Shown here: piece after piece, positions 1 to 6,422 of the stretch | Position numbering within the stretch: the first letter of the stretch is position 1 | Layout of the letters: every line of letters starts with the position of its first letter | Assembly: GCA_013816325.1 (NCBI GenBank) | Contig: JACDEP010000061.1 | Coordinates: 1 to 12,019, forward strand | Direction: 5' to 3' | Source of the DNA: Methylotenera sp. | GTDB lineage: Bacteria > Pseudomonadota > Gammaproteobacteria > Burkholderiales > Methylophilaceae | DNA length: 12,019 nt | The notes under the pieces: generated by a model | The model's input: only the letters and a program-made list of their open reading frames with translations | What the model was told of the DNA's origin: nothing | Databases searched by the model: none | Translations under genes and position numbers: made by a program

Positions 1-627
1 TTAGATGACCTAGTACCAGCCAAACAAGAAATAGTAAAAGATGCTTATTTGCTCAAAGGTTTTGCGCTGGCGCATGAAGCATTGATCTTGGGAAACTTAG
101 GGCTGGTGCTCGCTATGGCGCCGTTCAGGCATATGGTGACACCAGGCGGTTTTACTATGTCGGTGGCCATGACTAACTGCGGTTTAGGCTGGGTAACTGA
201 TAGAAAAGGCTATCGCTATACTGACAATGACCCGGTAACTAACCAGCCTTGGCCAGTCATTCCAGATTCTTTCAAAGAATTGGCTAGCGCTGCAGCTACT
301 GAAGCAGGCTTTATGAATTTCGAACCGGATGCTTGCTTAATCAATCGATACAACATTGGTGCCCGCATGAGCCTGCATCAGGATAAGAATGAGCAGGATT
401 TCAGCCGGCCTATAGTTTCTGTTTCACTAGGATTGCCTGCGATATTCCAGTTCGGCGGATTAGAACGTACCGATAAAACCATCAAAATACCACTTAGACA
501 TGGCGATATGGTTGTTTGGGGTGGTGAAGCGCGCTTACGCTACCACGGCGTGCTACCGCTTAAAACAAACTATCATCCTGCTTTCGGGAATTGCAGAATA
601 AACCTTACTTTCCGCAAAGCCGGATGA
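1..627 (+). CDS. alkB: AlkB-type DNA/RNA demethylase, 5' end cut by window edge
   Basis: Fe(II)/2-oxoglutarate dioxygenase that directly repairs alkylated bases such as 1-methyladenine and 3-methylcytosine in DNA or RNA by oxidative demethylation, in the cytoplasm. The reading frame is open to base 1. A TTG at 49 could be taken as a start, but in-frame codons before it still resemble the E. coli AlkB N-terminus, so the true start lies outside the window. Counting codons from base 1, the iron ligands are His126 and Asp128 (in SLHQDKNE) and His182 (in YHG). The 2-oxoglutarate arginines are Arg199 and Arg205 (RINLTFR). All five sit exactly five positions lower than I recall for E. coli AlkB, so only about five codons are probably missing. 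The substrate-lid signature FRHMVTPGGFTMSVAMTNCG is present. It converges on the cupin gene with a 7-base gap between stops. No ada gene is visible nearby. Confidence 0.95.
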   Translation, partial: LDDLVPAKQEIVKDAYLLKGFALAHEALILGNLGLVLAMAPFRHMVTPGGFTMSVAMTNCGLGWVTDRKGYRYTDNDPVTNQPWPVIPDSFKELASAAATEAGFMNFEPDACLINRYNIGARMSLHQDKNEQDFSRPIVSVSLGLPAIFQFGGLERTDKTIKIPLRHGDMVVWGGEARLRYHGVLPLKTNYHPAFGNCRINLTFRKAG

Positions 628-634
628 AGGAATA

Positions 635-961
635 TTAGCCCTTTAATTTGAGTTTAAGACGGCGCCACATTTGGCACAGCACATTGCCATCTAGTTTGTA
701 ATGTTTATGCAGTGGCTGTTTCACTTCCCAGTTTGCAGTCATGCCAGCCGGGAATGTGACTAGGTCACCCTTACCGAATTTAACCGGGTTACCGCCTGTG
801 GGTGTGATGACACATTCGCCTTCCAAAATATAAGCAATTTCCTGTTCCGGGAATGTCCATGGGAACACCGAAACCTCTTTTTGCCAGGTTGGCCATTTGC
901 TGACCTTCAATGAATCTAAACGTGATTGGTCGGGGTTTTTTTCTACGGTAATTTGGCTCAT
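635..961 (-). CDS. small cupin-domain protein (Cupin_3 / DUF861 type)
   Basis: A 108-residue single-domain protein of the Cupin_3 family, the fold also found in ureidoglycine aminohydrolase and EutQ-like proteins. Recognisable blocks are WPTWQKEVSVFPWTF (residues about 23-37), EIAYILEGECVITPTGG (about 41-57) and the second cupin motif FGKGDLVTFPAGMTANWEV (about 62-80). Short stand-alone members of this family are common in bacteria and plants and mostly have no assigned substrate, so no reaction is claimed. The start is the ATG at 961. Only a weak purine stretch precedes it (AAAAGACC on the coding strand). It faces alkB tail to tail and has its own upstream region of about 170 bases, so it is probably transcribed alone. 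Family assignment is firm; function is unknown. Confidence 0.85.
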   Translation of the reverse strand: MSQITVEKNPDQSRLDSLKVSKWPTWQKEVSVFPWTFPEQEIAYILEGECVITPTGGNPVKFGKGDLVTFPAGMTANWEVKQPLHKHYKLDGNVLCQMWRRLKLKLKG

Positions 962-990
962 GCGGGTCTTTTAAAAATGAATGGTGCACT

Positions 991-1021
991 ATTCTAGCTG
1001 ATAGGCGCAGTCTTGTATCAA
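991..1021 (-). promoter_or_regulatory. possible sigma-70 promoter of the cupin gene
   Basis: On the minus strand, TTGATA (1016-1021) and TAGAAT (991-996) resemble -35 and -10 boxes, each one base from consensus. The spacer is 19 bases, longer than ideal. Position, about 30 bases upstream of the cupin start, is right. This is a sequence resemblance only. Confidence 0.35.
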
Positions 1022-1086
1022 TGGAAAAAACTTCAATGGCTAAACAAATTAGTCACGCTAGTAATGATCAAACTAGAAAATTAACT

Positions 1087-1120
1087 AACCAGTAGTAAAA
1101 TAGAGTTTTTACTACTGGTT
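1087..1120. repeat. 14-bp perfect inverted repeat just upstream of tsaC
   Basis: AACCAGTAGTAAAA (1087-1100) and its exact reverse complement (1107-1120) are separated by six bases. As RNA the stem could extend through one G-U and two further pairs to about 1084-1123. The repeat ends 9 bases before the tsaC ATG, and no clear Shine-Dalgarno sequence lies between. It is not followed by a U-tract outside the stem and no + strand gene reads into it from close by, so it is not an obvious terminator. It could be an operator, or a leader hairpin affecting tsaC translation. Confidence 0.75.
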
Positions 1121-1129
1121 GGTATATAA

Positions 1130-2071
1130 ATGCAGGTTAATCTGGCAGAGGCAATAGCGCTATTAAAGCGTGGCGAGGTAGTGGCTATCCCTACTGAGAC
1201 TGTCTATGGTTTAGCTGCTGATGCCAGCAATGAAGCAGCTTTAGGCCAGATTTATGCTATTAAAGAACGCCCGGCTAATAATCCCCTTATCGTACATATC
1301 AGCGATAGCGGCCAAGTAGATACCTGGGCTGCTGAATTCCCTCCGCTCGCAAAAAAACTGGCTCAGGTCTTCTGGCCAGGACCTTTTACGTTGGTGTTGC
1401 CTGCCAAAAGTAGTGTTTCATCTACCGTTAGGGCAGGTGAACCAACTGTGGCTTTACGAGTGCCGAATCACCCTTTGGCTTTGCAATTGCTTAAAGACAG
1501 CGGCTTAGGCTTGGCGGCACCTTCAGCCAATAAGTATACGCAATTAAGCCCCACTACCGCAGCCCACGTCGCTAGTGGATTAGGTAATGCTGTTTCAATA
1601 TTAGACGGGGGACCCTGCCAGGTGGGTATTGAATCAACAATCGTAAGCGTGGTGGCTGATGAATGGCGCTTGCTTAGACATGGCATGATTAGCGAAGCGG
1701 CGATTGAAGCGCTTGCAGGCAAACCGGCTTTGAAAGATAACAAGCCATTGCCTAAGGTGCCAGGCCAGCATTTACTGCATTACTCCCCCCACACTCCAGT
1801 TCAACTGTTTAGCGATAGAGCTGCATTGCTTGAAGCTGCATATGCGTTGACTCGAAGCCATGCGGCATTGCTGATTGGGCCCGGTAAAGAACCAGCATGT
1901 GCCGTTATACGATTGCCTGCTCAAACGAATCAAGTAGCAGAGCAACTTTATAATGCTTTGCATCAGCTAGACGCGTTAAAGGTAAAGCAATTACTAATTG
2001 AGTTGCCGGCTGATACGTCTGAATGGGCCGCGGTGCGGGACCGATTAAATCGCGCTGGCTATCAAGACTGA
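1130..2071 (+). CDS. tsaC: L-threonylcarbamoyladenylate synthase (Sua5-type, long form)
   Basis: Makes threonylcarbamoyl-AMP from threonine, bicarbonate and ATP, the first step of the t6A37 modification of ANN-decoding tRNAs; TsaB, TsaD and TsaE then transfer the group. The 313-residue protein has the YrdC fold at about residues 5-190: VVAIPTETVYGLAADA (17-32), IYAIKERPANNPLIVH (41-56), WPGPFTLVLP (82-91), APSAN (130-134) and GIESTIV (166-172). A linker motif PGQHLLHYSPHTP (211-223) leads to a C-terminal Sua5 domain (about 224-313). This makes it the long Sua5 form rather than the short E. coli TsaC form of about 190 residues. The ATG at 1130 fits the family N-terminus but lacks a good ribosome binding site and lies 9 bases after a strong inverted repeat. 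It stands alone; no other t6A gene is nearby. Confidence 0.93.
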   Translation: MQVNLAEAIALLKRGEVVAIPTETVYGLAADASNEAALGQIYAIKERPANNPLIVHISDSGQVDTWAAEFPPLAKKLAQVFWPGPFTLVLPAKSSVSSTVRAGEPTVALRVPNHPLALQLLKDSGLGLAAPSANKYTQLSPTTAAHVASGLGNAVSILDGGPCQVGIESTIVSVVADEWRLLRHGMISEAAIEALAGKPALKDNKPLPKVPGQHLLHYSPHTPVQLFSDRAALLEAAYALTRSHAALLIGPGKEPACAVIRLPAQTNQVAEQLYNALHQLDALKVKQLLIELPADTSEWAAVRDRLNRAGYQD

Positions 2072-2320
2072 TTAATCAGGCTGATATTCAACACAGGTTT
2101 ACGGCAGATTATTTAAACATATCGCTTAACTTAGCCAGAGAACGGAATATTTTTTTAAACATGATTTCCCCTGCCGTGCAGTCAAAATAACGATTCGCTG
2201 CGTCTAATTATGGTTAAAGTGTATCTCAACTCATTAAAGTTACCCATATAGGGTGAATCATTGCTGCATGTTGTATACACTGGCAAAATACCCGTTAATT
2301 TACAAAGTAGGCTTCCACTT

Positions 2321-2683
2321 ATGAGTTCATTTTTTAAAGCAATTTTACTCGCGTTAAGCGCCGCTATAGCTTTAGCAGCCTGCAGCAGTATCAATATTCC
2401 CAATCCGTTCAGTTCTGGGACTAAAGAGCTTTCTGGCGCGCCGGTCAATGCTACGGAATATATTTGCGAAGGCAATAAGCACTTTTATGTGCGCATATTG
2501 AATAATGGCAGCGATGCTTGGCTGATATACCCCGACCATGAAGTGAACTTAGTTAAAAGCGCAGGGAATGGGAATCTATATACCAGCGGGGCTATCAGCC
2601 TTGATTTAAGGGGGGATTCAACAACCCTGAACGATGGTGAAAAAATCGCTAATGCGGCATGTAAGCCGCAAGTAAAAAAATAA
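2321..2683 (+). CDS. lipoprotein with MliC-like (C-type lysozyme inhibitor) domain
   Basis: The ATG at 2321 gives 120 residues opening with a lipoprotein signal peptide: a hydrophobic stretch and lipobox LAAC with acylated Cys21. An in-frame ATG-like start at 2261 would put 20 unlikely residues before the signal, so 2321 is preferred. The mature part (about residues 40-116) follows the pattern of MliC/PliC inhibitors of c-type lysozyme: ATEYICEG, a short beta strand ending LNN, then GNLYTSG and LRGD, closed by a second cysteine (Cys49 and Cys114 would form the family disulfide). If the role holds, it sits on the periplasmic face of a membrane and protects peptidoglycan. By eye, the serine and lysine that the family uses to contact lysozyme are replaced by Asn and Arg, so inhibition is uncertain. 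Its stop is three bases from that of the convergent protease gene. Confidence 0.75.
   Translation: MSSFFKAILLALSAAIALAACSSINIPNPFSSGTKELSGAPVNATEYICEGNKHFYVRILNNGSDAWLIYPDHEVNLVKSAGNGNLYTSGAISLDLRGDSTTLNDGEKIANAACKPQVKK
2639..2670 (-). terminator. weak terminator-like hairpin for the protease gene
   Basis: TGCGGC (2653-2658) and GCCGCA (2665-2670) form a 6-bp GC-rich stem with a 6-base loop, inside the 3' end of the lipoprotein gene. Read on the minus strand it lies 17 bases after the protease stop and is followed, after a gap of about 8 bases, by a run of six U. The gap makes it a weak candidate. Confidence 0.3.
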
Positions 2684-2686
2684 CAA

Positions 2687-3739
2687 TTAGTTAGTTTTTG
2701 CTGGCAATTTTAATTCTTCGTCTAGATTCTGCAGCATATCTGTGCTGACATCTTTCAGGGTTATGCGCATCTTCTCAACTTCAGCCTCGTTGCCTTGTTC
2801 ATGCGCCATCAAGGCCAACGCTTGTAAGGTTGCAGGATGGTTGTTTTTCAAACTCAATGCCGTTTGAAAGTCTCTGTTAGCATTAACATTGTCTCCCAGT
2901 TTCAGCGTTGCCATGCCTAAGTAATACCACGCTTCTACGTTACTAGGCTCGCGCATCGTCCAGTTGTATGCCACCTTCTTTAGCTCTTGCCAACGCTGGT
3001 TCTGAAAGGGCAATACAACTTGCATAAAGAAGGGCCTGGCATCCTCTGGCGCATCCCAGAACGGCAAGTCATGTGAGGAATTGAGTTTTACTTCCGGTCT
3101 TTTCATCAAGTCTTTTACCCATTGAACCGACATATTGTAAAAATAGGCGTTACGACCTGGGCTTTTAAAGGTGCTGATGCCTATAAGTTTGCCATCATAG
3201 TCGAACAAAGGGCTACCGCTGGCGCCGATAGCGAAGGCTGCCTCAGTGCGTATTACTGCGCTGTCATCCATGGGATATAAGGCTTTGATAGTACTGAGCG
3301 CAACATAAGGCGCGGGTGAATCACTAGGCATGGAAATGGAAATCACCGGTTGTTCATAACTAAGCAAAGTGGATTCGCCTAGCACTACCGGTTTAAAGTT
3401 GGCCCATTCAAACCTTAATATACAAATATCGTGCTTCCAGTCTGCCAGTAAGGCCACAGGCGGGAATTCCTCTCCCCATCGTGAAGCACTTACCCCATTT
3501 GCATTCGCGATTACATGGCAATTCGTTACGATATGATCTTTGGTGATTGCAATACCAGTCCCAAAGCCATGACCGCCGGATTTTGTAGCAGTGCTTACTT
3601 TTACCAATGATTCTTTTAGCTGGTAAATTAAAGCGTCTGTTGGTTCGGGTAACGAAGCGGCATCTGCACTTAACGCGGCATTTAACAATACGATTGAGAT
3701 AGATAATCGCAGTAATTTTGGGTGAGTGTAGAACTTCAT
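2687..3739 (-). CDS. secreted trypsin-like serine protease with C-terminal TPRs (paralogue A)
   Basis: A predicted periplasmic or secreted serine endopeptidase of the trypsin-2 fold. From the ATG at 3739 it has 350 residues: a signal peptide (about 1-28), a protease domain (about 35-215) and TPR-like helices (about 265-330). The triad is His75 (TNCHVI), Asp104 (KHDICIL) and Ser174 (GASGSPLF). The serine motif departs from the HtrA consensus GNSGGP: Ala precedes the serine and Ser replaces the second Gly. There is no PDZ domain; the TPR region may bind partner proteins or substrates. A TTG at 3763 would add eight residues before the signal peptide and is less likely. The second copy at 6423-7454 shares long identical blocks (TNCHVIANA, YDGKL, FKSPG, RPFFMQVV). 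No ribosome binding site is obvious. The substrate is unknown. Confidence 0.85.
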   Translation of the reverse strand: MKFYTHPKLLRLSISIVLLNAALSADAASLPEPTDALIYQLKESLVKVSTATKSGGHGFGTGIAITKDHIVTNCHVIANANGVSASRWGEEFPPVALLADWKHDICILRFEWANFKPVVLGESTLLSYEQPVISISMPSDSPAPYVALSTIKALYPMDDSAVIRTEAAFAIGASGSPLFDYDGKLIGISTFKSPGRNAYFYNMSVQWVKDLMKRPEVKLNSSHDLPFWDAPEDARPFFMQVVLPFQNQRWQELKKVAYNWTMREPSNVEAWYYLGMATLKLGDNVNANRDFQTALSLKNNHPATLQALALMAHEQGNEAEVEKMRITLKDVSTDMLQNLDEELKLPAKTN

Positions 3740-3808
3740 CTGGTTAGCATACGCCTTTAACAAGCCGCCAAATATAAAAAGTGGTGGACTTAAGCAAAAA
3801 CAATGGAA

Positions 3809-3861
3809 ATAAAGTTCTAATGTATATAAGTTTTTAACAATTTAGCTGCCTAAAAGTTCTA
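3809..3861. promoter_or_regulatory. two direct copies of AAAGTTCTA between protease A and gnd
   Basis: AAAGTTCTA occurs at 3811-3819 (extended to ATAAAGTTCTA at 3809-3819) and again at 3853-3861, spaced 42 bases or about four helical turns. Read on the minus strand, towards protease A, the first copy is TAGAACTTTAT. The same 11-mer lies upstream of protease B in the same orientation relative to the gene. It may be an operator or a remnant of the duplicated upstream region. Confidence 0.4.
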
Positions 3862-3865
3862 TAAT
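3834..3865 (+). promoter_or_regulatory. possible gnd promoter
   Basis: A perfect -10 hexamer TATAAT lies at 3860-3865, about 50 bases before the gnd ATG. TTAACA at 3834-3839 is one base from the -35 consensus, but the spacer is 20 bases. The -10 overlaps the second AAAGTTCTA repeat, so a factor binding there could control gnd. Confidence 0.4.
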
Positions 3866-3916
3866 CTTGCCTACCAAAAAAACCTTTCCATTAAACAACT
3901 CCAAAAGAGAAGATAA

Positions 3917-5428
3917 ATGAGCACAAAAAACGCTGATATTGGCCTAGTTGGCCTTGCTGTCATGGGTCAGAACCTGGCCCTCAACATAGCTGATCATGGC
4001 TATACCATTGCGGTGTACAACCGTGATTCTAAAAAGATGGAAAACTTCATCACGGAATGCCAAAAGCACGAACCATCACATGAAAATGTTGTAGGTCATG
4101 CTGATTTAGCTTCTTTTGTATTGAGTATCAAACGCCCACGTAAAATCATTTTGCTGGTTAAAGCCGGTAGCGCAACAGACGTAACCATTAACGCTTTATT
4201 ACCATTCTTAGAGCAGGGCGACATCATCATCGACGGTGGTAACTCATTGTGGACAGATACAATCCGCCGCGAAAAAGAATTAGTAGCTAAAGGCATCGAA
4301 TTCATCGGCTCAGGTGTATCAGGCGGCGAAACCGGTGCTCGTTTCGGTCCGTCATTAATGCCATCAGGTACACGTAAAGCATGGGCTAGCCTGGAACCAA
4401 TCTGGCGCGATATCGCAGCTAAGGTGGATGCTGTAACTGGCGAGCCACTTGAAGGCGGCGTTCCAGGCAAGCCAGTTGAAGGCGGTTTCTCATGTGCAGA
4501 ATACATCGGCCCGGATGGCGCAGGTCATTATGTGAAGATGGTGCACAACGGTATTGAATATATCGACATGCAATTGATTTGCGAAGCTTACTGGCTCATG
4601 AAAAATCTGTTGGGCATGCCAGCGGACGAAATCGGTAAGGTATTTGCCGAGTGGAATAAAGGCGAATTATCCAGCTTCTTGATTGAGATCACAGCTGATA
4701 TCCTGCAACAAAAAGACCCAATGACGCCAGGCTTCTTGGTTGACCAGATTCTGGATACTGCAGGCCAAAAAGGTACAGGCCAATGGACAGCAGCGAACGC
4801 GCTTGAATTGGGCGCTCCAGCCAATGCGATTGCAGCAGCGGTTTATGCACGTGCGCTTTCTAGCTTAAAAGAAGAGCGTGTTGAAGCAAGTAAGATCTTA
4901 AAAGGCCCAGTGCTGGTTAAAGAAACAGACAAAGCCACGATTATCGAAGCGATTAAAAACGCTCTGTATTGTTCAAAAATCTGTGCTTATGCTCAAGGCT
5001 TCCAGTTGATGGATAAAGCGCAAGTAGCTTATAACTGGAAACTCAACTTTGGCGAGATCGCACAGATCTGGCGTGGCGGTTGTATCATCCGCGCCCGCTT
5101 CTTGCAAAAAATCACTGATGCTTATGCATTGAATTCACGTCTGAAAAACTTGATGCTGGATCCATATTTCACGAATTCAATGAATGATGGTCAAGCCGGC
5201 TGGCGTAAAGTGATTGCCCTGGCAGTGACTAACGGTATTCCTGCGCAAGGTTTTGCGGCTGCTTTGGCCTATTACGATGGCTACCGCAGTGCAGACTTGC
5301 CAGCGAACTTGCTACAAGGCCAACGTGATTTTTTTGGCGCCCATACTTATGAGCGTAAAGATCAGCCACGCGGTCAGTTCTACCATTTGGATTGGCCAGA
5401 AGCTGGCCGTCCACAATCAGAAATTTAA
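3917..5428 (+). CDS. gnd: 6-phosphogluconate dehydrogenase (decarboxylating)
   Basis: Oxidises 6-phosphogluconate to ribulose 5-phosphate and CO2 with reduction of NAD(P)+, in the cytoplasm. In RuMP-cycle methylotrophs this step closes the cyclic oxidation of formaldehyde and regenerates the formaldehyde acceptor precursor. The 503-residue protein shows the dinucleotide-binding GLVGLAVMGQNLA (residues 9-21), IIDGGNS (104-110), GVSGGE (133-138), and catalytic Lys207, with His210 and Asn211, in HYVKMVHNGIEY. The C-terminal helical domain ends HTYERKDQPRG. It is about 35 residues longer than the E. coli enzyme. Roughly 20 of these form a Gly/Pro-rich insertion at about 171-192, just before the substrate-binding segment; the rest is mainly a C-terminal extension. 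The ATG at 3917 follows a purine-rich AAGAGAAG. NAD versus NADP preference cannot be read with confidence. It ends at a strong terminator and is probably monocistronic; zwf and pgl are not here. Confidence 0.95.
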   Translation: MSTKNADIGLVGLAVMGQNLALNIADHGYTIAVYNRDSKKMENFITECQKHEPSHENVVGHADLASFVLSIKRPRKIILLVKAGSATDVTINALLPFLEQGDIIIDGGNSLWTDTIRREKELVAKGIEFIGSGVSGGETGARFGPSLMPSGTRKAWASLEPIWRDIAAKVDAVTGEPLEGGVPGKPVEGGFSCAEYIGPDGAGHYVKMVHNGIEYIDMQLICEAYWLMKNLLGMPADEIGKVFAEWNKGELSSFLIEITADILQQKDPMTPGFLVDQILDTAGQKGTGQWTAANALELGAPANAIAAAVYARALSSLKEERVEASKILKGPVLVKETDKATIIEAIKNALYCSKICAYAQGFQLMDKAQVAYNWKLNFGEIAQIWRGGCIIRARFLQKITDAYALNSRLKNLMLDPYFTNSMNDGQAGWRKVIALAVTNGIPAQGFAAALAYYDGYRSADLPANLLQGQRDFFGAHTYERKDQPRGQFYHLDWPEAGRPQSEI

Positions 5429-5454
5429 GCATTTTCTTTTTGGTAAATCAGTAA

Positions 5455-5486
5455 TAAAAAAGCCCCAACTTGTTGGGGCTTTTTTA
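5455..5486. terminator. bidirectional rho-independent terminator (gnd / hydrolase)
   Basis: AGCCCCAAC (5461-5469) pairs perfectly with GTTGGGGCT (5472-5480). Flanking A and T runs extend the arms to 15 bp (5455-5469 with 5472-5486). Both strands give a GC-rich hairpin followed by a U-tract. It lies 26 bases after gnd and 23 bases beyond the hydrolase stop, so it serves both convergent genes. Confidence 0.93.
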
Positions 5487-5509
5487 TCGGCTGTATTAAC
5501 TTCAATCAA

Positions 5510-6262
5510 TTATTGCGATAAAGTCCTGCTAAATAGATTAAGCGCCAGCTGGTAACCTAGCATTGCAGTTTGCGGGTCATAACGCTCGCCCTCGTCACGC
5601 ATAAAAGCATGCTGTGCATTGAATTCATGCCAAGTGAATGTGAGGTTAGTATCCGTCATTTTTTTATACACTTCCATACGGCCCGCAGTTGAGATGTGGC
5701 TGTCCTGTTTGCCCCAGACCATGAGCATTTCACCGCGAATGTCACTTAACCGGTCCATGCTGTGCTGACCGGTTTTATTCGGGATGATTTGCGTATGCAG
5801 GTCAGTCGCATAGAAGCAAGCAGTGCCTTTGATATCTGGCTGTAATGCCGCACGGAAAGCCAAATGACCACCGATACAGAAGCCCATAGCACCGATGTTA
5901 CCGTTATACCAAGCCTGTTGTTTTACAAAGGCGATCATTGCGCCATTGTCAGTATCGTAGCCTTGTACGTCTTTTGCAGCTTTGTCAGCATTACCTTTAT
6001 CGCGGCCCGCATCGTCGTAACCCAATACTGTGCCGATTGGATTAAGCTCGTGGAACACTTCCGGTACCAATACTGCATAACCGTGGCTGGCCATGATTTT
6101 AGCCGCACGTTCGATAGGCCCTGTCTGCTGGAAAATCTCGGAGTAGAAGAGAATCGCCGGGTACTTTTTTTCACTTGGGGCCTCATTCGTAGGGCGGTGG
6201 ATATAAGTGCGCATCACGCCGGTAGGGGTAGTGATGTCTGCAATATGGCTTTGGACGTTCAT
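5510..6262 (-). CDS. dienelactone hydrolase family alpha/beta hydrolase
   Basis: A cytoplasmic alpha/beta hydrolase of the dienelactone hydrolase family, which cleaves dienelactones or other small esters through a cysteine nucleophile. From the ATG at 6262 it has 250 residues. The triad is Cys129 (GFCIGGH), Asp187 (WGKQDSHIS) and His218 (NAQHAFMRDEGERYDP), and the family's supporting Glu is Glu42 (YSEIFQ). An upstream in-frame ATG at 6310 would add 16 polar residues. I prefer 6262 because MNVQSHIADITTPTG fits the family N-terminus and a -10-like TACAAT overlaps the region of the earlier start; neither start has a clear ribosome binding site. No aromatic-degradation genes are adjacent, so the natural substrate is open, and chlorocatechol breakdown should not be assumed. 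It converges on gnd. Confidence 0.85.
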   Translation of the reverse strand: MNVQSHIADITTPTGVMRTYIHRPTNEAPSEKKYPAILFYSEIFQQTGPIERAAKIMASHGYAVLVPEVFHELNPIGTVLGYDDAGRDKGNADKAAKDVQGYDTDNGAMIAFVKQQAWYNGNIGAMGFCIGGHLAFRAALQPDIKGTACFYATDLHTQIIPNKTGQHSMDRLSDIRGEMLMVWGKQDSHISTAGRMEVYKKMTDTNLTFTWHEFNAQHAFMRDEGERYDPQTAMLGYQLALNLFSRTLSQ

Positions 6263-6363
6263 GGCTAAATGATTTCTTTCAAAATTGTCGGTTGAATTAT
6301 GATCAAACATAATTGTACAACGGCAGCTTAATTTAAAGTGATGCAGATATTCTCGAGTATAAG

Positions 6364-6374
6364 TAGAACTTTAT
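6364..6374 (+). promoter_or_regulatory. TAGAACTTTAT motif upstream of protease B
   Basis: This 11-mer is identical to the one upstream of protease A and in the same orientation relative to its gene. It ends 48 bases before the protease B start, against about 69 bases for protease A. It may be a shared control site or retained duplicated sequence. Confidence 0.4.
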
Positions 6375-6422
6375 ACAAGCGTTAGCCTCCATCAAATACG
6401 ATTCAAGCTTTATCGGAGCTAT

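Noticed and set aside
49..627. TTG at 49 as the alkB start
   Set aside because: The frame is open to base 1 and the earlier codons still resemble the AlkB N-terminus; the gene is cut by the window edge.
789..989. 66-codon open frame on the minus strand
   Set aside because: Overlaps the cupin gene out of frame; composition and lack of recognisable motifs mark it as a shadow.
2068..2079. Palindrome CTGATTAATCAG at the tsaC stop codon as a terminator
   Set aside because: AT-rich, no loop and no following U-tract; probably chance.
2182..2475. 97-codon minus-strand frame with hydrophobic stretch
   Set aside because: Antisense to the lipoprotein signal peptide; no ribosome binding site and no family features.
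4096..4506. 136-codon minus-strand frame inside gnd
   Set aside because: Shadow of a strongly conserved gene; Pro/Ser-rich nonsense typical of an antisense frame.
5864..6268. 134-codon plus-strand frame
   Set aside because: Lies opposite the dienelactone hydrolase gene, whose catalytic motifs show the minus strand is coding.
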